Below are positions 24,681 to 33,170 of a stretch of DNA of 48,399 nt, piece after piece. A program made the translations under genes and the position numbers. Within the stretch, counting starts at the first letter, position 1; the number at the start of each line of letters is the position of its first letter. Below the pieces are notes generated by a model. The model did no database searches. It was not told where the DNA came from and was given only the letters and a program-made list of their open reading frames with translations. Source of the stretch: an uncultured Lachnospiraceae bacterium. Its GTDB lineage: Bacteria > Bacillota > Clostridia > Lachnospirales > Lachnospiraceae. The stretch lies in contig CANQAR010000014.1 in the NCBI GenBank assembly GCA_947588845.1, positions 1-48,399 of the forward strand. Direction: 5' to 3'.

Positions 24681-26369
24681 ATGAAGATCAGACTTCCGCT
24701 CGGAATTGACAATTTTAAGAAGTTAAGAGAAGCAGGATACTATTATGTGGATAAAACCGGTTTTATCGCGGAGCTTCTGAGAAATCCTCCGGAAGCCAGT
24801 CTGATCACCCGTCCGCGCAGGTTTGGAAAGACTCTGACGCTGAGCATGCTGGAAGATTTTTTTGATATCCGGCAGGACAGCAGGGGGCGTTTCCTGGGGT
24901 TGGAGATCATGCGGGAGCCAGAGTTGTGTGAACGCTGGATGAACCGGTGGCCGGTGTTGTTTCTTTCTTTTAAAAGTGTGGAGGGACTGGACTTTAAAGG
25001 GGCAGCAGGGATGATGGCGAATCTGCTGTCGGATCTGTGTATTTCTCATAAATATCTGGAGGAAAGTGAAAGGATTGATCCGGCGGACCGGAAATTTTTT
25101 GAAGATCTGAAAATAAAAAAAGCAGATACAGCGGATATTAAAAATGCGCTGTATGTTCTCATGCGTATGATGTACGCATGCTTTGGAAGACCGGTGATTC
25201 TGCTTGTCGATGAATATGATGTGCCGCTCGCGAAAGCGAACGAGTGCGGATACTATAAGGAGATGCTGGATCTGATCCGCGGGATGCTGGGGAAAGCGCT
25301 GAAAACGAATGAATATCTGAAATTTTCTGTTATTACGGGATGTCTGAAAATCGCGAAAGAGAGTATTTTTACGGGAATCAATCATCTGGTTGCGGATACG
25401 GTTACAGGGCAGCGTTTTGAAGAGTATTTTGGCTTTACGCAGAAAGATGTGGAAAAACTGCTGGGGGACTGTGGACTGACAGAATATAACCAGGTGATAA
25501 AGGACTGGTATGACGGATACCATTTTGGAGCGGTTGATGTATATTGTCCGTGGGATGTGCTGCGGTACAGCAATGATTTGATGGTGGATTCCGGGAAAAG
25601 ACCGGAGGCTTACTGGGCAAATACCAGTGAGAACCGGATGATCCGGAACTTTATTCGCAGGGCAAATAAAAGTATCCGGCGGGAAATCGAACTGCTGATG
25701 GATGGCAGGACGATCAGCAAAGAGATCAGCGAAGAGCTCACTTATGCGGACATGGATGAAGATATAAACAATATATGGAGTATACTGCTTACAACGGGCT
25801 ATCTGACACAGCAGGGGCAGAATGAAAATGGCAGTTACCGCCTTGTGATCCCCAACAAGGAGATCCACAAAATATTTGCAGATCAGATCATGCGCTGGTT
25901 CCAGGATGAAGCGCTGAAGAAGCCGGATGTTTTGGAGATGCTGTTTTCTTCTCTGCAAAACGGAGACGCGCGAGGGGTCAAAATGTCGTTTGATTCTCTG
26001 CTTGCGACAACGATCAGCATCCGTGATACGTATTCGCAAAAAGCAAAAAAGGAAAATTTTTATCATGGGATGCTTTTGGGACTTCTGAGAAGCAATGACA
26101 ACTGGGTTGTGCAGTCCAATGCGGAGTCGGGAATCGGGTACTGTGATATACGGGTGGAGATTGAGGAAAGAGAAACGGGAATTATTATCGAAGTGAAATA
26201 TGCGGAGAAGGATGCACTGGATTCCCACTGTGCAGAGGCCATGAGGCAGATTGAAGAAAAACAGTATGCGGCAGGACTGGCAGAAGATGGCATGAAAAAG
26301 ATTTATCTGTATGGTATTGCCTGTTACAAAAAGCATTGTCAGGTGGTGTGCAGAAAATATTGTTCATAA
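24681..26369 (+). CDS. AAA-ATPase-like protein with PD-(D/E)XK nuclease domain, second paralogue
   Basis: A 562-residue paralogue of the divergent gene at 22826-24412, with low overall similarity. Both proteins share the opening pattern (YVDKTGF) and RPRRFGK Walker A (44-51 here); Walker B is ILLVDEYD (D177). The C-terminal nuclease-like domain has an upstream Asp in GYCDIRVEI and IIIEVKY (E504, K506). ATG 24681 fits AAAGAAAGG at about 10 bases; a GTG at 24672 is too close to that site. The two paralogues are oriented back to back with separate promoters in a 268-bp gap, so they are probably expressed independently. Confidence 0.85.
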   Translation: MKIRLPLGIDNFKKLREAGYYYVDKTGFIAELLRNPPEASLITRPRRFGKTLTLSMLEDFFDIRQDSRGRFLGLEIMREPELCERWMNRWPVLFLSFKSVEGLDFKGAAGMMANLLSDLCISHKYLEESERIDPADRKFFEDLKIKKADTADIKNALYVLMRMMYACFGRPVILLVDEYDVPLAKANECGYYKEMLDLIRGMLGKALKTNEYLKFSVITGCLKIAKESIFTGINHLVADTVTGQRFEEYFGFTQKDVEKLLGDCGLTEYNQVIKDWYDGYHFGAVDVYCPWDVLRYSNDLMVDSGKRPEAYWANTSENRMIRNFIRRANKSIRREIELLMDGRTISKEISEELTYADMDEDINNIWSILLTTGYLTQQGQNENGSYRLVIPNKEIHKIFADQIMRWFQDEALKKPDVLEMLFSSLQNGDARGVKMSFDSLLATTISIRDTYSQKAKKENFYHGMLLGLLRSNDNWVVQSNAESGIGYCDIRVEIEERETGIIIEVKYAEKDALDSHCAEAMRQIEEKQYAAGLAEDGMKKIYLYGIACYKKHCQVVCRKYCS

Positions 26370-26371
26370 TG

Positions 26372-26396
26372 GCCGGGATGTGTTCAATATCCGGGC
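26372..26396 (+). terminator. Terminator-like hairpin after the second ATPase
   Basis: GCCGGGAT (26372-26379) pairs with ATCCGGGC (26389-26396) except for one G-G mismatch; ATTTT follows. Confidence 0.45.
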
Positions 26397-26484
26397 ATTT
26401 TGTGAAGAATTTCCGCTGATAAGACTGTTTTCAAAATTGGTATACTGTTCTGATAAAACTGTTTTACAATAGAATTAAACGTAA

Positions 26485-26514
26485 TTGACAATTGAAGCGT
26501 TCTTATACTATACT
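26485..26514 (+). promoter_or_regulatory. Promoter of the DUF1461-peptidase transcript
   Basis: TTGACA (26485-26490), 18-bp spacer, TATACT (26509-26514). It leaves a leader of about 275 bases before the DUF1461 start at 26797; beyond the broken frame noted separately I see no structure in it. Confidence 0.5.
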
Positions 26515-26800
26515 ATACGAAATTACACGAGATGCAGAACATCCGCAGCGTTTATATATGGAAAAGAGGCAGACGCAGCCGGGAGATTTCTGGGAAACCG
26601 GAACCTTCGGCTGTATTTCTCTTATAGGATGTCTGCAAAAGCGGCCGGAATCCTGCGCGGGATCTGCGGCGAATCCTGAACAGCTGGAAAATGTTTTCTG
26701 AGACGAATCGGAAGTCCGCGTCATGATCCGGGAGAGGCCATTTGAGAGATGGCAGGAGAAAGGCCAGACGGCGAACGAGTATGTGAAGGAGGGGATGTGA
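26492..26800 (+). pseudogene. Possible broken small gene with an in-frame TGA
   Basis: One frame reads as protein from 26492 (SYTILYEITRDAEHPQRLYM) to TGA 26699-26701 and then continues open (VMIRERPFERWQEKGQTAN) to a TGA at 26798-26800 that overlaps the next gene. The 5' end overlaps the promoter at 26485-26514, so translation from 26492 is doubtful. It may be a decayed gene or chance. Confidence 0.25.
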
Positions 26801-27480
26801 AGTTGTCTGTAAAAAAGGCGGGAGAGGAACAAACGAAGAAAATTACGGTCAGCAATGTCCTGCTGGCTCTTATAGGAACACTTTTCATTTTCTGCGCTTC
26901 GGTGTATCTTGTGCTTAACATTCGTCAGATCTATTATTTCGACATAGACTTCCTGAAAATAGAGGAAGAAGTCGGTCTTGACGACTGGATTATACGGGAG
27001 AACTATGATATACTGATTAACTATAACCTGATTACGGGACAGGTCAGAGAATTGCAGCTCCCTTCTTTTCCAATGTCAGATACCGGGAAGGTCCATTTTG
27101 AGGAAGTACGCCGGATATTTTTTGGGATACAATATGCGGGTGCGGTCTGTCTGCTGTTGTTTGCAGCCGGATTCGCGCGCAAGGTTTGCCGGCGTGATTT
27201 CGAATGTCTGAGGCTGATGGCGCTTTTTTCTGTAGTGATTCCGCTGACGGTCGGTACTGCGATCGCCGTCAGCTGGCGAAAAGTCTTTGTAATATTCCAT
27301 GAACTTGTTTTTCAAAATGATTACTGGATCTTTGATCCTGTTACGGATCCTGTTATCAATATACTGCCGGATGAGTTTTTCTTTCATTGCGCGGCAGCGA
27401 TACTGTTGTTTATTTTGATCGGGAGTGCAGCGAGTGGTATTCTTTACAGGATGCTCACTCAGATAAGGAGGCGGAAATGA
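26797..27480 (+). CDS. DUF1461/TIGR01906-type integral membrane protein
   Basis: A 227-residue membrane protein with four hydrophobic segments: near the N-terminus (LLALIGTLFIFCASVYLVL), two in the middle (about 110-155) and one near the C-terminus (AAILLFILIGSAASGILY). A long loop after the first segment contains the DYNLITGQ-like pattern typical of this family (YNLITGQVRELQLPSFPMSD). Function is unknown; family members are widespread in Clostridia. GTG 26797 follows AAGGAGGGG closely; a TTG at 26803 has better spacing. The frame further upstream lacks a ribosome-binding site. It overlaps the peptidase start by 4 bp (ATGA), so the two are co-translated. Confidence 0.8.
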   Translation: MKLSVKKAGEEQTKKITVSNVLLALIGTLFIFCASVYLVLNIRQIYYFDIDFLKIEEEVGLDDWIIRENYDILINYNLITGQVRELQLPSFPMSDTGKVHFEEVRRIFFGIQYAGAVCLLLFAAGFARKVCRRDFECLRLMALFSVVIPLTVGTAIAVSWRKVFVIFHELVFQNDYWIFDPVTDPVINILPDEFFFHCAAAILLFILIGSAASGILYRMLTQIRRRK

Positions 27481-30413
27481 ATCTTAAATTGATTCCCCAA
27501 TATGAGTTACTGCAGCAGGAGTATATCGACGACATCCATGCCCAGGGATGTCTGCTTCGTCACAAAAAGAGCGGGGCCAGAGTGCTTGTGCTGCAAAATG
27601 ATGACAATAATAAGGTCTTTAATATCGCGTTTCGAACGACTCCGAAAGACAGTACGGGTGTCGCCCATATCATGGAGCACAGTGTCCTCTGCGGGAGCCG
27701 GCTGTTTCCGGTTAAGGATCCGTTTGTCGAGCTGGTAAAGGGTTCGCTGAATACGTTTCTGAACGCGATGACTTATCCCGACAAGACCATGTATCCGGTG
27801 GCAAGCTGCAATGAGCGCGATTTCTGCAATCTGATGCATGTTTACCTGGACGCGGTCTTTTATCCGAATATTTACCAGAAGGAAGAGATTTTCAGGCAGG
27901 AAGGCTGGCATTATGAGCTGGAAAGTCCCGAAGATGAGATCATTTACAACGGCGTAGTCTACAATGAGATGAAGGGGGCGTTTTCCTCGCCGGAAGACGT
28001 GCTGGAACGGGAAATCCTGAATACGCTGTTCCCGGATACCACGTATGGCGTGGAGTCTGGCGGTGATCCGGTGCATATTCCGGAACTGACGTATGAAGCG
28101 TTCCTTGACTTCCACAGAAAATACTATCATCCTTCGAACAGCTATATTTACCTTTACGGCGATATGGATGCGGAGGAACGGCTTGCCTGGATGGACCGCG
28201 AATATCTCAGCCATTTTGAACAGAATGAGGTGGATTCCCGGATCAGCCTGCAGGAACCGTTTGAAGAAATGAGGGAGTTTGAGCGGGTGTATCCGGTGAC
28301 GGAAGGGGATCCGCTTGAGGATAATACGTATCTGGCATGGAACGCGGTCATCGGCACGAGTCTGGATGTGGAGCTCTGCAATGCGTTTGCCGTTCTGGAA
28401 TATGCGCTCGTATCCGCGCCGGGAGCCAGACTGAAGCAGGCGGTTCTTGACGCCGGCATCGGCAAGGATGTTATGGGCTCGTACGACAGCGGAACGCTGC
28501 AGCCGGTCTTCAGCCTGATCGCAAAGAATTCCAATAAGGAAGAAAAAGAACATTTCATGTCGGTGATCCGGGAGACGCTGCGGCAGATTGTCGAGGAGGG
28601 AATCGATGAGAAAGCGCTGCTCGCCGGGATCAACACGATGGAGTTTAAGTTCCGGGAGGCGGATTACGGCTCCTTCCCGAAGGGGCTGATCTACGGGATC
28701 GATGTGTTTGACAGCTGGCTCTACGATGAGAATCGTCCGTTTGACTATCTGGAACAGCTTCATGTCTACGAAACACTGAAGGAAAAGGTGGGAAGCCGCT
28801 ATTATGAGGATCTGATCCGGAAATATCTGCTGGACAATCCGCATGAGACGCTGATCGTGGCGACCCCTGAGCGCGGGCTGACGGACCGGGAGGATGAGCG
28901 TGTCAGGGCGGAGCTTGCCGCATACAAGGAAAATCTTTCCCCGCAGCAGGTGAAAGAACTTGTGGACCGCACAAACGCGCTTCGCGCCTATCAGGATGCC
29001 CCGTCGTCAGAAGAGGATCTGAAGAAGATTCCGATGCTCGCGCGGGAGGACATTGAGAAGAAGGCTGCGCCTTACGCGAATAAGGAGATGCAGTGGAAGG
29101 GGACGACGGTCCTGCTTCACGATGTATTTACGAACGGGATTTCCTATATGAACCTGATGTTTGAGAGTAGCGATATCAGCGCGGAGGATCTTCCGTATCT
29201 TGGAATTCTGAAATCTGTGATCGGGATGGTGGACACGGAACACTACTCCTACAGTGATCTGAACAACGAGATTAACGGGAACAGCGGCGGGATCAATGCC
29301 GGCCTCTGGAATTTCCCGTTGCTGGAAGGAGAACGGGGAGTCCGGACGTTCTTCGGGATCCGGGCGAGAGTTTTGTACGACAAGATTCCGTTTGCCGTGG
29401 AGATGGCCCGGGAGATGCTTTTTGGATCTTCACTCGAGAGTGACCGGAGGCTGTACGAGATTCTGGCGCGGCAGAAATCCCGCCTTTCCATGCATTTAAG
29501 CTCTTCGGGGCATTCGACGGCGGCTGTGAGAGGTATGTCCTATTTCTCGGCGGTCAGCGCGTTCAACGACGCGGTCAGCGGAATCCGGTATTATAAATTT
29601 GTGGAAGATCTGGAACAGAATTTTGAGCAGAAGAAAGAGGAACTGCGCGCGGCGCTTCGCAGGCTGTGCGGACAGTTGCTCTGCAGGGAGAAGCTGCTGA
29701 TCAGCGTCACGATGGACGAGGCGGGACTGATGGAAGCGAGGGAGTGTATCGAGAAATTTATCGAGTCGATTCCATCCGGAGAATCTGATGCGGGAAGCTG
29801 CGGTGAAGAAGCGGCCGCAGCGGCAGCCAGTACAATCAACGAGGCGTTCACGACCGCGGGGCAGGTGCAGTATGTGGCCCGTACCGGCAACTTCCGGACG
29901 GCAGGCTATCCCTACACGGGGGCGCTGCGGATTCTCAAGGTGATCATGAGTTACGATTACCTCTGGATCAATATCCGCGTGAAGGGCGGAGCCTATGGCT
30001 GCATGAGCTCCTTCGGCAGAACCGGAGATTCCTACTTTGTATCATACCGCGATCCGCACCTTGTGCAGACGAACGAGGTCTACCAGGGGATACCGGAATA
30101 TCTGGAGCAGTTCGATGTCTCGGAACGCGATATGACAAAGTATGTGATCGGCACGATCAGTGATCTTGACACGCCGCTGACACCTCAGACGCAGGGAAGC
30201 CGTTCTCTGAACGCCTGGATGAGCGGCATCACGGAGGAGATGATTCAGCGGGAGCGCGATGAGATTCTCGGCGCTGACCGGGATGCCATAAGGGCGCTCG
30301 CGCCTCTGGTACGCGCGGTGCTGGAGCAGCAGTATATCTGCGTGATCGGAAATGAGGCGAAGATCCGGAAACAGCCGGAGCTGTTCCAGAAGATCCTGCC
30401 GCTGATGAATTAG
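27477..30413 (+). CDS. M16C-family zinc metallopeptidase
   Basis: A 978-residue insulinase-type peptidase of the presequence-protease (PreP/M16C) group. The inverted zinc motif HxxEH is HIMEH at residues 64-68, followed by the conserved VLCGS and, downstream, the third zinc-ligand region (VVYNEMKGAF). The protein has the full two-half length of single-chain M16C enzymes, which degrade unfolded peptides of moderate length inside a closed chamber. No signal peptide, so cytoplasmic. ATG 27477 overlaps the preceding stop (ATGA) and follows AAGGAGGCGG; the frame extends 30 codons further upstream within the DUF1461 gene, which is not used. Confidence 0.9.
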   Translation: MNLKLIPQYELLQQEYIDDIHAQGCLLRHKKSGARVLVLQNDDNNKVFNIAFRTTPKDSTGVAHIMEHSVLCGSRLFPVKDPFVELVKGSLNTFLNAMTYPDKTMYPVASCNERDFCNLMHVYLDAVFYPNIYQKEEIFRQEGWHYELESPEDEIIYNGVVYNEMKGAFSSPEDVLEREILNTLFPDTTYGVESGGDPVHIPELTYEAFLDFHRKYYHPSNSYIYLYGDMDAEERLAWMDREYLSHFEQNEVDSRISLQEPFEEMREFERVYPVTEGDPLEDNTYLAWNAVIGTSLDVELCNAFAVLEYALVSAPGARLKQAVLDAGIGKDVMGSYDSGTLQPVFSLIAKNSNKEEKEHFMSVIRETLRQIVEEGIDEKALLAGINTMEFKFREADYGSFPKGLIYGIDVFDSWLYDENRPFDYLEQLHVYETLKEKVGSRYYEDLIRKYLLDNPHETLIVATPERGLTDREDERVRAELAAYKENLSPQQVKELVDRTNALRAYQDAPSSEEDLKKIPMLAREDIEKKAAPYANKEMQWKGTTVLLHDVFTNGISYMNLMFESSDISAEDLPYLGILKSVIGMVDTEHYSYSDLNNEINGNSGGINAGLWNFPLLEGERGVRTFFGIRARVLYDKIPFAVEMAREMLFGSSLESDRRLYEILARQKSRLSMHLSSSGHSTAAVRGMSYFSAVSAFNDAVSGIRYYKFVEDLEQNFEQKKEELRAALRRLCGQLLCREKLLISVTMDEAGLMEARECIEKFIESIPSGESDAGSCGEEAAAAAASTINEAFTTAGQVQYVARTGNFRTAGYPYTGALRILKVIMSYDYLWINIRVKGGAYGCMSSFGRTGDSYFVSYRDPHLVQTNEVYQGIPEYLEQFDVSERDMTKYVIGTISDLDTPLTPQTQGSRSLNAWMSGITEEMIQRERDEILGADRDAIRALAPLVRAVLEQQYICVIGNEAKIRKQPELFQKILPLMN

Positions 30414-30420
30414 AGTGTTC

Positions 30421-30449
30421 CGGCAGCGGGGAAGATTTCTTCGCTGCCG
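30421..30449 (+). terminator. Hairpin after the peptidase gene
   Basis: CGGCAGCG (30421-30428) pairs with CGCTGCCG (30442-30449), with an inner GAAGA/TCTTC. There is no T-run, so it may only attenuate or stabilise the transcript running into era. Confidence 0.35.
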
Positions 30450-30576
30450 ATGAAGAGGAAAGGATGCCAGAGGGAGTCGGCGCGGCTGCAGTTCAGGGCC
30501 CGGGAGCTGCTGCCAGACTGGCATTCCGGAAAATCAGAATACAGAATTGGAAAATCAGAAGATTGCGGGAGATTAT

Positions 30577-31497
30577 ATGGATAACAGTACGGAGAACAGC
30601 AGATTTAAATCGGGATTTGTGACTCTGATCGGCAGACCGAACGTGGGAAAATCGACGCTGATGAATCATCTGATCGGACAGAAGATCGCGATCACGTCCA
30701 ACAAGCCGCAGACGACCCGGAACAGGATTCAGACGGTCTATACCTCGAAGGAGGGACAGATTGTCTTCCTTGATACGCCGGGGATTCACAAGGCAAAGAA
30801 CAAACTGGGAGAGTACATGGTCAATGTGGCGGAGCACACACTGAAGGAAGTCGACGTGGTGCTCTGGCTGGTAGAACCTTCTTCCTTTATCGGAAAAGGG
30901 GAACGCCATATCGCGGAACAGCTTTCCCGATCCGGCGTCCCGGTGATTCTTGTGATGAACAAGAAGGATACGGTGGATAAGGAAGCGCTGGCAGGATTTC
31001 TGGAAGCGTACAGGCCCCTGCTGGATTTTGCGGATATGATTCCGGTGTCCGCGCTGCGGGGACAGAATCTGGACGCCGTGATCCAGGCGATTTTCCGGTA
31101 TCTGCCGTATGGTCCCCAGTATTACGACGACGACACGGTGACCGATCAGCCTCAGCGGCAGATTGCCGCGGAGCTGATTCGCGAGAAGGCGCTGCGCTGC
31201 CTGGAGGAGGAGATTCCTCACGGGATCGCGGTGGCGATCGATCAGATGAAGGAGCGGGAAGATGGTTCCCTGATCGATATCGACGCGACAATCATCTGTG
31301 AGAAAGAATCCCACAAAGGGATTATTATAGGAAAAGGCGGGACAATGCTCCGGCGCATCGGCAGCCAGGCCCGCCGCGAAATTGAGAAGATGATGGAGCA
31401 GCAGGTAAATCTGAAGCTTTGGGTAAAGGTAAAGAAGGACTGGCGCGACAGTGATTTCCTTCTGAAAAATTTCGGATATGACAAGAAAGAGATATAA
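30577..31497 (+). CDS. era: GTPase Era
   Basis: A 306-residue GTPase that binds the 3' end of 16S rRNA and assists 30S subunit maturation. G1 GRPNVGKS, G2 TTRNRI, G3 DTPG and G4 NKKD are all intact, and the C-terminal KH RNA-binding domain shows GIIIGKGGTMLRRIG. ATG 30577 follows GCGGGAG; a TTG at 30547 gives a longer frame but has no ribosome-binding site. The 3' end overlaps recO by 20 bp, the era-recO order common in Firmicutes. Confidence 0.95.
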   Translation: MDNSTENSRFKSGFVTLIGRPNVGKSTLMNHLIGQKIAITSNKPQTTRNRIQTVYTSKEGQIVFLDTPGIHKAKNKLGEYMVNVAEHTLKEVDVVLWLVEPSSFIGKGERHIAEQLSRSGVPVILVMNKKDTVDKEALAGFLEAYRPLLDFADMIPVSALRGQNLDAVIQAIFRYLPYGPQYYDDDTVTDQPQRQIAAELIREKALRCLEEEIPHGIAVAIDQMKEREDGSLIDIDATIICEKESHKGIIIGKGGTMLRRIGSQARREIEKMMEQQVNLKLWVKVKKDWRDSDFLLKNFGYDKKEI

Positions 31498-32164
31498 GAG
31501 CAGCGCTTCGGGGGAAGTGAAGCTGACGGGAATGGTTTTGTCGGCCGCGCCTTTTGCGGAATCCGGAAAGCGTGTGGTGCTTCTTACACGGGAACGCGGA
31601 AAAATTGCCGCGTTTGCCCGGGGGGCGAGGAAGCCCACCAGCCGTCTTCTTGCGGCTACGACCCCGTTTGCGTTCGGCACGTTTAAAGTTTATGCCGGAA
31701 GGGATTCCTATACGCTGCTCGATGCGGAGATCACAAATTATTTTCAGGAGCTGAAAGAGGATTTCGCGGGAACCTGTTACGGAAGCTATTTTCTGGAGGT
31801 GGCGGATTATTACGCGAAAGAAAATCTGGAAGCCTCCGAACTGCTCAAACTGCTTTATGTGTCGCTGCGCGCCCTCTCAAATCCGCATCTGGAGAATGAG
31901 CTGGTGCGCAGTGTTTTTGAGATGAAAGCGATGCTGCTCGACGGGGAGTATCCCTATGAGACGGCGCAGGATATGAGTCTTCAGGAATCGACGCGGTATG
32001 CGCTTGCGTACGTGATGCAGGTTCCGATTCAGAAATTATATACGTTTACGCTGAAGCCGGAAATACTCAAAGAATTTCAGGAAGTGCAGGAGCGTATTAT
32101 GAAAAGAAATATCGGGCGGGAATTTAAATCCATGGAAATCATAAGAACCTTGCCTGCGGAATGA
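31478..32164 (+). CDS. recO: DNA repair protein RecO, lacking the zinc-finger insert
   Basis: A 228-residue RecO, which loads RecA by displacing SSB in the RecFOR pathway. The N-terminal OB-fold region is clear (TGMVLSAAPFAESGKRVVLLTRERGKIAAF) and the helical C-terminal domain ends normally (PIQKLYTFTL, FKSMEII). The Cys-rich zinc module usually found between LLDGEYP and the following helix is missing: the sequence passes straight from GEYPYETAQDMSLQES to the last helices, and the region has no Cys. The gene is shorter than typical 240-250-residue homologues but not frameshifted. ATG 31478 lies inside era. Confidence 0.9.
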   Translation: MTRKRYKSSASGEVKLTGMVLSAAPFAESGKRVVLLTRERGKIAAFARGARKPTSRLLAATTPFAFGTFKVYAGRDSYTLLDAEITNYFQELKEDFAGTCYGSYFLEVADYYAKENLEASELLKLLYVSLRALSNPHLENELVRSVFEMKAMLLDGEYPYETAQDMSLQESTRYALAYVMQVPIQKLYTFTLKPEILKEFQEVQERIMKRNIGREFKSMEIIRTLPAE

Positions 32165-32193
32165 ACCTGTCTGAAGATTTCATAAAGAAATGG

Positions 32194-32222
32194 TTGAAAA
32201 CCGTATTTTTTCTATGTATAAT
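32194..32222 (+). promoter_or_regulatory. Promoter of the lipoprotein-glyQS transcript
   Basis: TTGAAA (32194-32199), 17-bp spacer, TATAAT (32217-32222): one of the best promoter matches in the window. It drives the lipoprotein gene at 32480 and probably glyQS. Confidence 0.7.
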
Positions 32223-32479
32223 AAGCGGTACGGCAGAGGCGGGAACACGGGATCCGGGCTGTCTGCGGGGAAGCGTCGGACGGCCGGTACATCTGGCAGA
32301 CGGCCGGAATCTTTTGTGCGTAGGTCCAGGCAGAGAAACCAGCTGCTGAAAGCAGCACCTGGTACGCGCGGCGAGAAGGAGGAAAAGCCGTCTCCAGCTC
32401 GACCGTATATGAAGTGGCAGGAGATTTCATGCCGGGCATTGCCCTGCGGCGCGGGGCATGACTGTTTGGAGGAAAAACA
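32223..32479 (+). other. About 250-base structured leader, unassigned
   Basis: GC-rich leader between the promoter and the TTG start at 32480. Visible helices include ACCA-GCTGCT-GAA-AGCAGC-(ACC)-TGGT and CATGCC/GGCATG enclosing GGGC-ATT-GCCC. TGGTAC is followed by GCGCGG, faintly like a T-box core, but the canonical sequence and a terminator are not seen. Short open frames here lack ribosome-binding sites. Possibly a regulatory leader for glycyl-tRNA synthetase; unproven. Confidence 0.35.
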
Positions 32480-33151
32480 TTGCGTACGGAAAAAATATGG
32501 AAAACTGCAGTGCTTGCGTCAGCGGCGGCACTGCTTACAGGGTGCCGGATGACAGGGGAGGAAGCGTGGGCCCCCAGAGAGGACGCCGCGATTTCCATCG
32601 ACAGGAAGGGAAAGATCACGGAATATCTCTCTGAGGAGCTGAATCAGTCCTACTATGATTTCGAGGAACTGAAATCCATGCTTGACGGGGAAATAGCAGA
32701 GTACAACGCGGCGCGCGGAGCGGAGCGTGTGGCCGTGACACTGGCGGAGCAGGAGGACAGCCGGGCAAGGCTGGTTATTACCTATACGTCCGGAGAGGAT
32801 TACGCTTCCTTTAATAATGTTGAGTTTTATTATGGTTCCATGATCAATGCGCAGCTTGAGGGTTATCTGTTCGGAGGGACTTTTAAGGAGATCAAGGACG
32901 GCGTTGTGGTCAGGGAGGAAATGGATGGAAGCGGGATCTTCCACGATATGTCGGATACGGTGGTCATTGTGCAGGGCCCCCTGGAGGTACAGGTTCCGGG
33001 TGATGTCTGTTTTGCGAGCAGCAACGCCGATGTGCTCCGTTCTGATGTGGTCGACGCGTCCGGTTCGGAGGAGGATGGGACAGTTTCCGTTCTCTCAGAA
33101 GAGGATCAGGAAGACCCGGACCGCGTGTATATCATATTTAAAGAGGATTAA
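32480..33151 (+). CDS. Lipoprotein of unknown function
   Basis: A 223-residue exported lipoprotein: N-terminus with basic residues, hydrophobic core and lipobox LLTGC (about residues 17-21), then an acidic mature region. The mature part is alpha/beta with no recognised domain (DFEELKSMLDGEI, VTLAEQEDSRARLVITY, VVIVQGPLEVQVPG). TTG 32480 follows GGAGG with about 7-bp spacing. It lies 19 bp upstream of glyQS and shares its promoter at 32194; a functional link to tRNA charging is not apparent. Confidence 0.75.
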   Translation: MRTEKIWKTAVLASAAALLTGCRMTGEEAWAPREDAAISIDRKGKITEYLSEELNQSYYDFEELKSMLDGEIAEYNAARGAERVAVTLAEQEDSRARLVITYTSGEDYASFNNVEFYYGSMINAQLEGYLFGGTFKEIKDGVVVREEMDGSGIFHDMSDTVVIVQGPLEVQVPGDVCFASSNADVLRSDVVDASGSEEDGTVSVLSEEDQEDPDRVYIIFKED

Positions 33152-33170
33152 GAGGAGGAGATGATTCATT

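Noticed and set aside
26699-26701. In-frame TGA as a selenocysteine codon
   Set aside because: No selenocysteine-type context is visible (no redox motif, no SECIS-like hairpin recognised), and translation of the frame itself is doubtful.
32223-32479. T-box riboswitch for glyQS
   Set aside because: Only a faint TGGTAC..GCGCGG resemblance; the conserved core, specifier loop and terminator could not be found by eye. Kept only as an unassigned leader.
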